Positions 1 to 6,648 of a stretch of DNA of 9,939 nucleotides are shown here, one piece after another (the stretch's first letter is position 1; each line of letters opens with the position of its first letter). Where the stretch lies: assembly GCA_965368175.1 (NCBI GenBank), contig CBDULX010000112.1, positions 1 through 9,939 of the forward strand. The letters run 5' to 3'. The position numbers and the translations under genes were made by a program. The notes beneath the pieces were generated by a model. It was not told the DNA's origin. It did no database searches and saw nothing but the letters and a program-made list of their open reading frames with translations. The stretch is from CBDULX01 sp965368175. GTDB taxonomy: Bacteria; Pseudomonadota; Gammaproteobacteria; SZUA-229.

Positions 1-723
1 GCTGCGGCCACCGCAGACTGGTATTACCTGGCCGGTAATATAATTCGCATCTCGAATCAGAAACCTAACCGTCGTCGCTATATCCTTCGGTTCACCCTGA
101 CGTTTAAGTGCAGTGCGCTCCAGGATGTCCTGCTGTAGCTGAGAGTCCAGCTCGCTTTCTGGCCAGAGTATGGCGCCTGGGGCGACGCCATTTACCCTGA
201 TCTCCGGGCCCAGTTCCCTGGCCAGAGACTGGGTAAGCATGGCCAGGCCGGCCTTGGCTACACAGTAAACTGGATGCAGTTTCATGGGGCGAAAACCGTG
301 TATATCCACTATGTTGATGATATTTCCCCGAGTTTTCACCAGATAGGGGCTGGCTGCCTGGGACAGGAACAGCGGTGCTTTCAGGTTGCTGCCCATCAGG
401 TCATCCCAGTGTGCCTCGGTAATCTCACCCACCGGTGTCGGATAAAAACTGGATGCATTATTGACCAGGGCGTTGAGTTCGCCCCAGTAATCGGCCGCTT
501 TTTGAACCAGGTTATTGCATTCGGACACATTGAGCAGGTCGGCCTGGCGGATAATGGCAGAATCGGCGCGTAGAGCATTAAGTTCGTTGCACAGTGCCTC
601 GGCTTCGTCTTTCGATGAGCGATAGTGAATCACAATATTCATCCCTTCGGCGTGAAGCATCCGGGAAATTTCAGCACCTATGCGCCTGGCGGCACCGGTG
701 ATTAATGCGGTATGGTTTTGCAT
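1..723 (-). CDS. Pteridine reductase, PTR1/FolM-like short-chain dehydrogenase (3' end cut off)
   Basis: Reading the minus strand from the ATG at 723 gives 241 codons without a stop, so the gene leaves the window at the left edge; the family is usually about 245 residues, so only a few residues are missing. The product is a cytoplasmic NADPH-dependent short-chain dehydrogenase expected to reduce pterins or dihydrofolate. Seen in the translation: the PTR-type nucleotide motif TGAARRIG at residues 9-16, VNNASSFYPTP near 87-97, an Asp at 140 in NIVDIH where classical SDRs have Ser, the YxxxK pair Y153/K157 in PVYCVAKAG, and RVNGVAPGAILWPE near 176-189. The Asp-Tyr-Lys set is typical of pteridine reductases rather than of generic SDRs. 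An AAAGG-type ribosome binding site lies about 9 nt before the ATG. The gene diverges from the methyltransferase. The family call is firm; whether it acts on folate or on another pterin is inference. Confidence 0.9.
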   Translation of the reverse strand, partial: MQNHTALITGAARRIGAEISRMLHAEGMNIVIHYRSSKDEAEALCNELNALRADSAIIRQADLLNVSECNNLVQKAADYWGELNALVNNASSFYPTPVGEITEAHWDDLMGSNLKAPLFLSQAASPYLVKTRGNIINIVDIHGFRPMKLHPVYCVAKAGLAMLTQSLARELGPEIRVNGVAPGAILWPESELDSQLQQDILERTALKRQGEPKDIATTVRFLIRDANYITGQVIPVCGGRS

Positions 724-762
724 GTTAGAATGCCTTTCTTGTTTCAAAATATTGTACACCAA

Positions 763-1941
763 ATGTTAGCACTGGATTTACCCGAGCCCACCGATGAAGA
801 AAAACTGCATAGTGCCCAACTGGTAGCTCAAATTACAAAAAAAATTGATCAGTCGTCAGGCTGGATAAACTTTGCCGAATATATGCAACTGGTGCTGTAT
901 AGCCCGGGTCTGGGATATTATGCGGCCGGCATGCAAAAATTTGGTGAAGCCGGCGATTTTATCACTGCACCAGAGTTATCCCCGCTGTTTGCCCAGACAC
1001 TGGCTCAGTCGGTCAGCCAGATATTGTCAGCTATGGATCAGCCCTGTGTGATTGAGTTTGGCGCTGGTTCAGGAGCACTGGCCTGTGGTCTGTTAGAGGA
1101 GCTGAAAAGGCTGGGGCAATTACCGGAAAAATATCTAATAATTGAACTCAGTGCCGAACTCAGATATCGGCAACAACAGCAGATTTCACGGCAATTACCC
1201 GATCTGCTTACCCGTGTAGAGTGGCTGGACAGCTTGCCTGAGCAAAGCCTGAATGCAGTGGTGATCGCTAATGAAGTGCTGGATGCCATGCCGGTTCGAA
1301 GATTCATCAAACAGGATGGTAATATCTGTGATCTGGGTGTCAGTCATGAGGAAGGTCAGTTGAAGCTGGTCACGACTGAGGCAACAGAGGATTTACTGCT
1401 TGAAGTACAGGCTATAGAAAATGACACAGGCCAAGCATTTGAGGAGTCTTATCAATCGGAAGTTAATCTGAATATTGGGCCCTGGCTCAGGAGCGTATAC
1501 AACATGCTCGATACGGGTGTGGTACTACTAATAGATTATGGTTATCCACGTTCAGAATATTATTTGCCAGAACGAAACATGGGAACAAGTATGTGCTATT
1601 TCCGGCATCGTACTCAGGATAACCCGCTCTGGTATCCAGGCCTGCAGGATATAACCGCATTTGTTGATTTCAGTGCAGTTGCGCAGCATGCCCTGGCGGC
1701 CGGGTTCGAGCTTTATGGATATACATCTCAGGCTAATTTCTTACTGGATAGTGGCCTGCCCCGGATTGTGGAAGAGCAATTCAGTGAAGATAACAGGCGG
1801 CAGTTACAACTGGTGCAGCAGCTAAAGACCCTTACGCTGCCAACGGAAATGGGTGAGCGATTCAAGGTCATGGGGCTGGTTAAAAATCAGTCTATACACA
1901 TCCCTGGATTTGGCTTGCGTAATTATATTTCTTCCCTGTAA
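763..1941 (+). CDS. SAM-dependent methyltransferase, MidA/NDUFAF7 family (COG1565, DUF185)
   Basis: The product is a class I methyltransferase related to NDUFAF7/MidA, which in mitochondria methylates an arginine of a complex I subunit; the bacterial substrate is generally unknown. Visible family blocks (numbered from the ATG at 763, 392 residues): LPEP near the N-terminus, SGWINFAEYMQLVLYSPGLGYY near 32-53, GDFITAPELSPLF near 64-76, the SAM-binding motif VIEFGAGSGAL near 96-106, ANEVLDAMPVRRF near 169-181, LLIDYGYPRSEYY near 255-267 and GERFKVMGL near the C-terminus. In-frame ATGs also exist at 712 and 730. I prefer 763 because homologues have only a few residues before LPEP, and because 712 would lie inside the divergent reductase gene. 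No start has a good ribosome binding site, so the start is uncertain. The gene converges on the diguanylate cyclase with a gap of about 23 bp and no U-tract terminator. Confidence 0.88.
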   Translation: MLALDLPEPTDEEKLHSAQLVAQITKKIDQSSGWINFAEYMQLVLYSPGLGYYAAGMQKFGEAGDFITAPELSPLFAQTLAQSVSQILSAMDQPCVIEFGAGSGALACGLLEELKRLGQLPEKYLIIELSAELRYRQQQQISRQLPDLLTRVEWLDSLPEQSLNAVVIANEVLDAMPVRRFIKQDGNICDLGVSHEEGQLKLVTTEATEDLLLEVQAIENDTGQAFEESYQSEVNLNIGPWLRSVYNMLDTGVVLLIDYGYPRSEYYLPERNMGTSMCYFRHRTQDNPLWYPGLQDITAFVDFSAVAQHALAAGFELYGYTSQANFLLDSGLPRIVEEQFSEDNRRQLQLVQQLKTLTLPTEMGERFKVMGLVKNQSIHIPGFGLRNYISSL

Positions 1942-1964
1942 TAGCGCTCAAAATTACATGTAAA

Positions 1965-3899
1965 TCAGGTATTGTGTTTCTCCTTATACATAGCCTGATC
2001 GGCCAGGCTAACCAGTTCTTTGCTGTCGACAGCATCATCGGGGAACATGGCGATACCAATACTGGCGCCAACTGTTAGCTGATCTCTGTCATGATGAATA
2101 GGTTCCTGTATGGATTCCAGGAGAATTTGTTTTGTTTTTTCTGCATTGCTTCTGGATTCAATGTTTTTCAGTACAACTACAAATTCATCACCCCCAACCC
2201 TGGCCACTGTATCCAGACCCCTGACCTTGTTCTGTATTCTTTTGGCAACTGCAACCAGTATTGTATCCCCGGCATCATGTCCGTAATGATCATTAATCGG
2301 CTTAAATTTGTCCAGATCGATAAATAACAGTGCGAATTTCGAGTTATTACTGACAGAATAAGCAATATCGTTTTCAAGTTTTATATAAAATGCGTGACGA
2401 TTATAAAGTCCGGTTAGTGAATCGCGACTGGCCAGTTCCTGTAAACGTTGTTCGCGTTCTTTGAGATTGGTAATGTCAGTAATAATGACAATATAGTTGG
2501 CGATATTGCCTTCATCATCATATATGGTAGATATTCTCAGCCACTCATTGAATATAAAACCTTCCTTATGCTTGTTGGTGATTTCGCCTACCCAGTAGCC
2601 CTGCTTGTTGAGGTCCGACCAGAGCTTTTTATAAAACCCATAGTCGTGTATGTCCGATGATAAAATTCGCAGGGGCAGGCCTGTGACTTCCTGTTCGCTG
2701 TATCCAGTAATACTGGTAAACGCCTGATTACAGGCAATAATTTTTTTGTCAGGATCGGTGATAAATATACCGTCGGTGGTTGTGTCGTAAATTCTGGCGT
2801 GTAATTCAATCTGTTGTTTTAGTTTTTTATGCTGAATATAGTTATTGCAGAAGTGCCTGCTGAGGAAAAACCCAAGAATAAACAGAACCAGCCAGAGGGC
2901 ACCAAATATGCCGAAAATATGGGCTGATATTTTTTCTAATAAGACTGAGCTGGTTATGTGTGAAATAATTGTCCAGCTATAAAGTTTGGGGTCAATATGG
3001 TGATGGCCAGCATGCTGGTTTTCAACTTCACCTTCTGAATAGCCGCCTATGAATTCGACCGGGTAAACGGTTGTATAAGTGAAGAGACCATCTGCAACCA
3101 GTGTCTGGCCAGTTTTATTATGGATGATTTTTTCCCAGATATCAGGATGATCAGTGGGAAAAATATGCTCGGAGTTATGCATAAACCCCCATTCTTTTTC
3201 TTTATTATGGGAGCGTATCCAGTAGCCCTCATGGTTGAGTAGTGCAACATGTCCGGCACTGCCAGAGAGCATCTGGTCAAAATGATCAAGCATGGGCTGG
3301 GCAAGGTAGTTAAGTACCAGTATGCCCGTTTTTGTATTGTTTTTGTTATAAAGGCTCATGGCGAAGCGGATCATTGGAGTCTGGGGAGTTTCAATTGTTT
3401 GATACTCCACATTCAGGTCGATGGGGGATATATATAATTCACCTGGGCCAAAGCCTATGCTTTCCTGGAAGTAGTAACGATTACTTTTGTCCTGGAGCCG
3501 GTGTTTGGGGGGTACGATCATATCACCATTGTGATATTCAACCCTGACCTGTTCCATGCCTTTTAGATCGAGAATTCTGACCATAAGGTAGAGACGTTTG
3601 TGAATAAGAAATGTTTTAAGTTCCTCAATTAATAACGCTCTAGAATGATTGTCAGGTGAATTTATGTATTGTTGTAAATGTTTTTCATTAGCCAGTACGC
3701 TGATATCTGGTAGCACAATTTCAAAATCACGAACCAGGGATATCTTAGCCAGTTCTATCTGAATTATTTCATTAGAGGCTAATTTGTTTTTATTATGTGA
3801 ATAATCAATAAATAAATAAGCAAGAAAACTGAATGTGAGAATAGTTGTATATGGCAGGAAAAAGCCGAGTAATGTGCGGTTCTTGCTTGGAATCTTCAC
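1965..3899 (-). CDS. Membrane-bound diguanylate cyclase: periplasmic Cache-like sensor, PAS, GGDEF
   Basis: This 644-residue inner-membrane protein is predicted to make cyclic di-GMP from two GTP. Order of parts: membrane helix about 9-32; periplasmic region about 35-320, with the Cache-type stretch RYYFQESIGFGPGELYISPIDLNVE near 141-165 and IRFAMSLYN near 177-185; second helix about 327-347; PAS domain about 365-480 (DTTTDGIFITDPDKKII, then TNLKEREQRLQELA leading to the cyclase); GGDEF domain about 490-642. The active-site loop is an exact GGDEF (569-573), the metal-binding Asp is in FIDLDKFK (D528), and an inhibitory RxxD site (RGLD, 560-563) lies five residues before GGDEF. It should therefore be active and subject to product inhibition. 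No EAL or HD-GYP domain follows. The start codon is GTG; there is no in-frame ATG near it, an in-frame stop lies upstream, and no clear ribosome binding site is seen. A His-rich loop (H296, H299-H301) precedes the second helix. The ligand is unknown. Confidence 0.92.
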   Translation of the reverse strand: MKIPSKNRTLLGFFLPYTTILTFSFLAYLFIDYSHNKNKLASNEIIQIELAKISLVRDFEIVLPDISVLANEKHLQQYINSPDNHSRALLIEELKTFLIHKRLYLMVRILDLKGMEQVRVEYHNGDMIVPPKHRLQDKSNRYYFQESIGFGPGELYISPIDLNVEYQTIETPQTPMIRFAMSLYNKNNTKTGILVLNYLAQPMLDHFDQMLSGSAGHVALLNHEGYWIRSHNKEKEWGFMHNSEHIFPTDHPDIWEKIIHNKTGQTLVADGLFTYTTVYPVEFIGGYSEGEVENQHAGHHHIDPKLYSWTIISHITSSVLLEKISAHIFGIFGALWLVLFILGFFLSRHFCNNYIQHKKLKQQIELHARIYDTTTDGIFITDPDKKIIACNQAFTSITGYSEQEVTGLPLRILSSDIHDYGFYKKLWSDLNKQGYWVGEITNKHKEGFIFNEWLRISTIYDDEGNIANYIVIITDITNLKEREQRLQELASRDSLTGLYNRHAFYIKLENDIAYSVSNNSKFALLFIDLDKFKPINDHYGHDAGDTILVAVAKRIQNKVRGLDTVARVGGDEFVVVLKNIESRSNAEKTKQILLESIQEPIHHDRDQLTVGASIGIAMFPDDAVDSKELVSLADQAMYKEKHNT

Positions 3900-3935
3900 G
3901 TCTGCAGTTTTTTGCTTGATAAAATATTTAAATTA

Positions 3936-3941
3936 ATTATA
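3936..3941 (-). promoter_or_regulatory. Candidate -10 box for the diguanylate cyclase gene
   Basis: The minus strand reads an exact TATAAT 36 nt upstream of the GTG start. No good -35 hexamer lies 16-18 bp further up (the nearest is TTGCTG at 19 bp), so the promoter may be weak or activator-dependent. The surroundings are very AT-rich, which raises the chance of a random match. Confidence 0.4.
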
Positions 3942-4053
3942 GATGTTTTTGTCATGCTTGCAGCAAACCTTCAAATTAGACGTGATTTAACGTAAGAAAG
4001 CCATAAAAAATCCTTAACTGAGTGAAAATTTGACTAAAAGCATAAATTTCAGA

Positions 4054-4081
4054 TTGTTATTTCCCGTGTAAAGAGAATAAT
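4054..4081 (+). promoter_or_regulatory. Candidate sigma70 promoter for uppP-vanZ
   Basis: TTGTTA (4054-4059, four of six matches to TTGACA) and AATAAT (4076-4081, five of six matches to TATAAT) are separated by 16 bp. This gives a leader of roughly 50 nt before the uppP start. It is a pattern match in AT-rich DNA. Confidence 0.4.
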
Positions 4082-4126
4082 AGCCAGCTTTATATTCATG
4101 GCGTATTGCTAACAGCCCATATACAT

Positions 4127-4130
4127 GAGG
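4127..4130 (+). promoter_or_regulatory. Ribosome binding site of uppP
   Basis: GAGG, within a longer GAGGT match to the 16S rRNA tail, sits 6 nt before the ATG at 4137 and fixes that start. Confidence 0.75.
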
Positions 4131-4136
4131 TAGATT

Positions 4137-4934
4137 ATGGATTTTTTACAGATTGTTGTCCTTGCTATTGTGCAGGGACTGACTGAGTTCCTGCCTGTAT
4201 CGAGCTCGGCTCATCTGATTCTGGTGCCAATTATCACTGGCTGGCAGGACCAGGGGCTGGTATTTGATGTGGCGGTACATGTGGGCACACTTATGGCTGT
4301 TGTGCTGTATTTCAGGCGAGAGGTTTCCCGTATGACCTTGTCCTGGATGGCATCAGTTTCCGGCAAGGGTCTGGATCAGGATGCGAAACTGGCCTGGGCG
4401 GTGTTATTAGGCACCATACCCGTGGGGCTGGCGGGTTTGTTTTTTAAGGATTTTATTGCTGAGCATCTGCGCAGTGCATTTGTGATAGCCACCACGACAC
4501 TGGTTTTTGCTCTATTGCTCTGGTGGGCCGACCGTTATGGTCGCAGGCAGCGTAATGAATATTCCATCGGCTGGAAGGATATACTGGTGATTGGTGTGGC
4601 TCAGGCACTGGCATTGATACCCGGTACTTCACGTTCAGGGGTTACCATGACTGCAGGTTTGATGATGGGGCTTGATCGCCAGGCGGCAGCCCGGTTTTCA
4701 TTTCTGCTATCTATTCCGGTCATCATACTGGCTGGAGGGCTGGAAACCCTTGAGTACCTGGAGCATGCTGATGTCACTGATATGTTGCCGCTACTCAGCG
4801 GTGCATTAATATCCGGCATAAGTGCGTATTTCTGTATTCATTATTTTCTGAAGCTGCTGGAACGCATCGGCATGCTGCCATTCGTGATTTACCGTATTAT
4901 TCTCGCCCTGTTGCTCTATCTGGTATTTGCATGA
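4137..4934 (+). CDS. uppP: Undecaprenyl-diphosphatase UppP (BacA family)
   Basis: This integral membrane enzyme removes a phosphate from undecaprenyl diphosphate and so recycles the lipid carrier for peptidoglycan and other envelope polymers; loss or overproduction alters bacitracin sensitivity in known cases. The product has 265 residues, the family's usual length. Both signature blocks are present: QGLTEFLPVSSSAHLIL at about 13-29, with catalytic Glu17 and the Ser-rich loop ending in His26, and IPGTSRSGVTMTAGL at about 161-175, with the essential Arg166. The rest is a run of hydrophobic helices to the C-terminus (IYRIILALLLYLVFA). Glu17 corresponds to Glu21 of the E. coli enzyme; the first Glu of E. 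coli is Gln13 here, as in many family members. The start is supported by a ribosome binding site. The stop overlaps the start of the next gene, so the two are probably co-translated. Confidence 0.96.
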   Translation: MDFLQIVVLAIVQGLTEFLPVSSSAHLILVPIITGWQDQGLVFDVAVHVGTLMAVVLYFRREVSRMTLSWMASVSGKGLDQDAKLAWAVLLGTIPVGLAGLFFKDFIAEHLRSAFVIATTTLVFALLLWWADRYGRRQRNEYSIGWKDILVIGVAQALALIPGTSRSGVTMTAGLMMGLDRQAAARFSFLLSIPVIILAGGLETLEYLEHADVTDMLPLLSGALISGISAYFCIHYFLKLLERIGMLPFVIYRIILALLLYLVFA

Positions 4935-5329
4935 GTCTGCAACATCTTCGTTATCGTAGGCTATGGTTATCGATTGGCTGGTGCCTGGTATTACTGGTGA
5001 TATACGGCTCATTGACGACAAAACCGTTGCAACTGGATGTTCGCTATTTTGACAAGTACAGCCACCTGCTCAGTTATTTCGTTTTGATGGGCTGGTTTTC
5101 CCAGTTATATTCAAGATTAATCCAGCAGTTTTACTGGGCTCTATTTTTTGTTGCACTGGGAATAGTGCTGGAATATTTACAGGCATTCGGCGGAGTGCGT
5201 TATTTTGAATGGGTAGATATGCTGGCAAACGCTGCAGGTGTCCTGCTTGCTTTACTATTTGCGCAAACACGCTTTGCCAGTAGCCTGTACTGGATTGAAA
5301 GTCGAATTGGTTTACTGCGGTCTCATTGA
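4931..5329 (+). CDS. VanZ-family small membrane protein
   Basis: This 132-residue protein has four predicted membrane helices (about 11-27, 43-58, 66-84 and 96-112). It carries the VanZ-family pattern: DKYSH at 41-45 at the start of helix 2, EYLQAF at 81-86 and DMLANAAG at 96-103. VanZ itself raises teicoplanin resistance by an unknown mechanism; most chromosomal family members, including short four-helix ones like this, have no established function, so this is not evidence of antibiotic resistance. Its ATG lies in the ATGA overlap with the uppP stop, with no strong ribosome binding site of its own, which suggests translational coupling to UppP and an envelope role. Its stop overlaps the end of cca on the other strand by 7 bp. 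Confidence 0.85.
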   Translation: MSLQHLRYRRLWLSIGWCLVLLVIYGSLTTKPLQLDVRYFDKYSHLLSYFVLMGWFSQLYSRLIQQFYWALFFVALGIVLEYLQAFGGVRYFEWVDMLANAAGVLLALLFAQTRFASSLYWIESRIGLLRSH

Positions 5330-6552
5330 GGGCCTGTATTTTTCAGACTCTGTAATGCCTGTAATCTGAGTTGTCGGATTGCTTCAGCCATTTGCGTACC
5401 CTGTAATTTCTGTTCTTTAAGCCGTGTAATATCTATGTTTGCAGCTACTTCACGGGACTGTCGAAAATAATCTGCCTGTGGGTAATCGCTGTGTTCATAT
5501 CCTGTACGGCCTTTTGCATCAGCCTCACAGGCGAGTAAAAAATTCACGAAACGATCGTTTTTTCGAATCGCATCCAGTTTTTCCAGGGTTTTTAGTAAAG
5601 TCGTTGTTTTCAGTTCAAATGCACGATGTACAAGCAGATGATAGCGTGAAGTCATTACGGCAAGGTCACGGAAATCATTGGGGATACGTAAGCGTTGGCA
5701 GACGTTTTGTATTATTTTTACGCCTTTTTCTTCATGTCCATGATGACTGGGCCAGGCAGATTCTGGTGTAACACCTTTACCCAGATCATGCATCAGAGCG
5801 GCAAAGCGCACACTAGCGTCGTGGCTAAGAATAACCGCCTGTTGTAATACCATAAGGCTATGTATGCCGGTATCAATTTCAGGGTGATGCTGTTCGGGTT
5901 GTGGGATTCCAAACAGGCAATCCAGTTCGGGTAGTATCTTTTTTAATGCTCCACATTCACGCAGTGTCGTTAGAAAGACTTCTGGATTGCGTTCGTTGAG
6001 TGCTTTGTACATTTCCTGCCAGATACGTTCTGCAACCAGTGCATCGACTTCGCCATTATTCACCATGCTTGTCATGAGCTGCATAGTTTCAGGAGCAACG
6101 GTAAAGCCAAGATGGGCATAACGGGCGGCGAATCTGGCTACTCGTAAAATACGGACGGGATCTTCGCTAAATGCGGGGGAGACATGACGAAGTAATTTGT
6201 TTTTAATATCATTTTGACCGTGATATGGATCGATGATATTGCCCTGCTCATCCTGTGCTATGGCATTAATAGTGAGGTCACGACGCATCAGGTCTTCTTC
6301 GAGGCTGACGTCGGGTGTGGCGTGAACTTCAAAACCGGTGTACCCTGCGGCGGTTTTGCGCTCAGTACGTGCCAGTGCATATTCTTCTTTTGTTCTGGGA
6401 TGAAGAAAAACTGGAAAATCCTTTCCCACCTGCTGGTAACCAAGGTCGAGCATTTGTTGTGCATCAGCACTAACAACTACCCAGTCACGTTCCTTAAATG
6501 GGTAGTGTAATAATAAATCGCGAACTGCTCCGCCAACCAGATAAATTTTCAT
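5323..6552 (-). CDS. cca: CCA-adding enzyme (tRNA nucleotidyltransferase), E. coli type with HD domain
   Basis: This cytoplasmic class II nucleotidyltransferase adds or repairs the CCA end of tRNA without a template. The product has 409 residues (E. coli Cca has 412) and is recognisably collinear with it. Motif A is YLVGGAVRDLLL at 4-15 with the metal-binding acidic pair in KERDW (Glu21, Asp23; E. coli has Asp-x-Asp). GYQQVGKDFPVFLHP follows at 38-52, ARTERK at 61-66, motif RRDLTINAIAQD at 90-101, HVSPAFSEDPVRILRVARFAARYAHLGF at 123-150, and GIPQPEQHHPEIDTGIHSLMVL at 215-236. A C-terminal HD domain follows, with His255-Asp256 in MHDLGKG and HHGHEEKGV at 270-278; in E. coli this part has phosphodiesterase/phosphatase activity. 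The ATG at 6552 matches the family N-terminus exactly although no strong ribosome binding site is seen. The gene has its own promoter in the gap before it. Confidence 0.97.
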   Translation of the reverse strand: MKIYLVGGAVRDLLLHYPFKERDWVVVSADAQQMLDLGYQQVGKDFPVFLHPRTKEEYALARTERKTAAGYTGFEVHATPDVSLEEDLMRRDLTINAIAQDEQGNIIDPYHGQNDIKNKLLRHVSPAFSEDPVRILRVARFAARYAHLGFTVAPETMQLMTSMVNNGEVDALVAERIWQEMYKALNERNPEVFLTTLRECGALKKILPELDCLFGIPQPEQHHPEIDTGIHSLMVLQQAVILSHDASVRFAALMHDLGKGVTPESAWPSHHGHEEKGVKIIQNVCQRLRIPNDFRDLAVMTSRYHLLVHRAFELKTTTLLKTLEKLDAIRKNDRFVNFLLACEADAKGRTGYEHSDYPQADYFRQSREVAANIDITRLKEQKLQGTQMAEAIRQLRLQALQSLKNTGPQ

Positions 6553-6581
6553 AGTAGTGACATTAACCAGGAATTAAAATC

Positions 6582-6610
6582 AGTATATGCCGCTTAATGG
6601 GTCTTGTTAA
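6582..6610 (-). promoter_or_regulatory. Candidate sigma70 promoter of cca
   Basis: On the minus strand TTAACA (-35; 6605-6610) and TATACT (-10; 6582-6587) are separated by exactly 17 bp, with five of six matches in each box. Transcription would start about 20-25 nt before the cca ATG. The spacer holds one arm (6591-6599) of a 9-bp inverted repeat whose other arm is at 6635-6643, so a regulator could act here. Confidence 0.6.
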
Positions 6611-6643
6611 GTCGTGTGTAAATATAATGGCGGACATTAAGCG
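6591..6643. repeat. 9-bp inverted repeat flanking the cca -35 box
   Basis: CGCTTAATG at 6591-6599 and its exact reverse complement CATTAAGCG at 6635-6643 are 35 bp apart. GACATTA also occurs three times in the same gap (6559-6565, 6633-6639, 6645-6651). It could be an operator pair or a weak mRNA hairpin after the upstream gene; there is no U tract, so it is not an obvious terminator. Confidence 0.4.
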
Positions 6644-6648
6644 AGACA

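Larger units (their letters stand above)
3900..4136. other. Divergent intergenic region between the cyclase gene and uppP
   Basis: This AT-rich stretch separates two divergent genes and must hold promoters for both. I see a TATAAT towards the cyclase, a plausible sigma70 promoter towards uppP, and a good uppP ribosome binding site. I see no convincing long inverted repeat, small ORF or RNA gene in it. Confidence 0.7.

Noticed and set aside
274..573. 99-codon plus-strand open frame opposite the pteridine reductase
   Set aside because: It lies wholly antisense to a well-conserved coding region and its translation shows no family features; it is a shadow frame.
837..844. Run of eight A in the methyltransferase gene forming an A AAA AAA slippery heptamer in the right frame for -1 slippage
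   Set aside because: The zero frame continues into a full-length conserved protein, and I see no stimulating hairpin or useful alternative product, so this looks like ordinary Lys-Lys coding.
1954..1963. Perfect 10-bp palindrome (TTACATGTAA) between the methyltransferase and cyclase stops
   Set aside because: It is too short and AT-rich to be a terminator and has no U tract; a chance palindrome is likely.
3007..3018. Perfect 12-bp palindrome (CCAGCATGCTGG) inside the cyclase gene
   Set aside because: It encodes the Gln-His-Ala-Gly part of the sensor loop, and one coding palindrome of this size is not evidence of an operator.
6342..6490. Glu21 instead of Asp in the first metal-binding position of Cca, considered as an inactivating change
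   Set aside because: Glu is an acceptable acidic ligand, I recall KERDW-type versions in other gammaproteobacterial Cca proteins, and all other motifs are intact.
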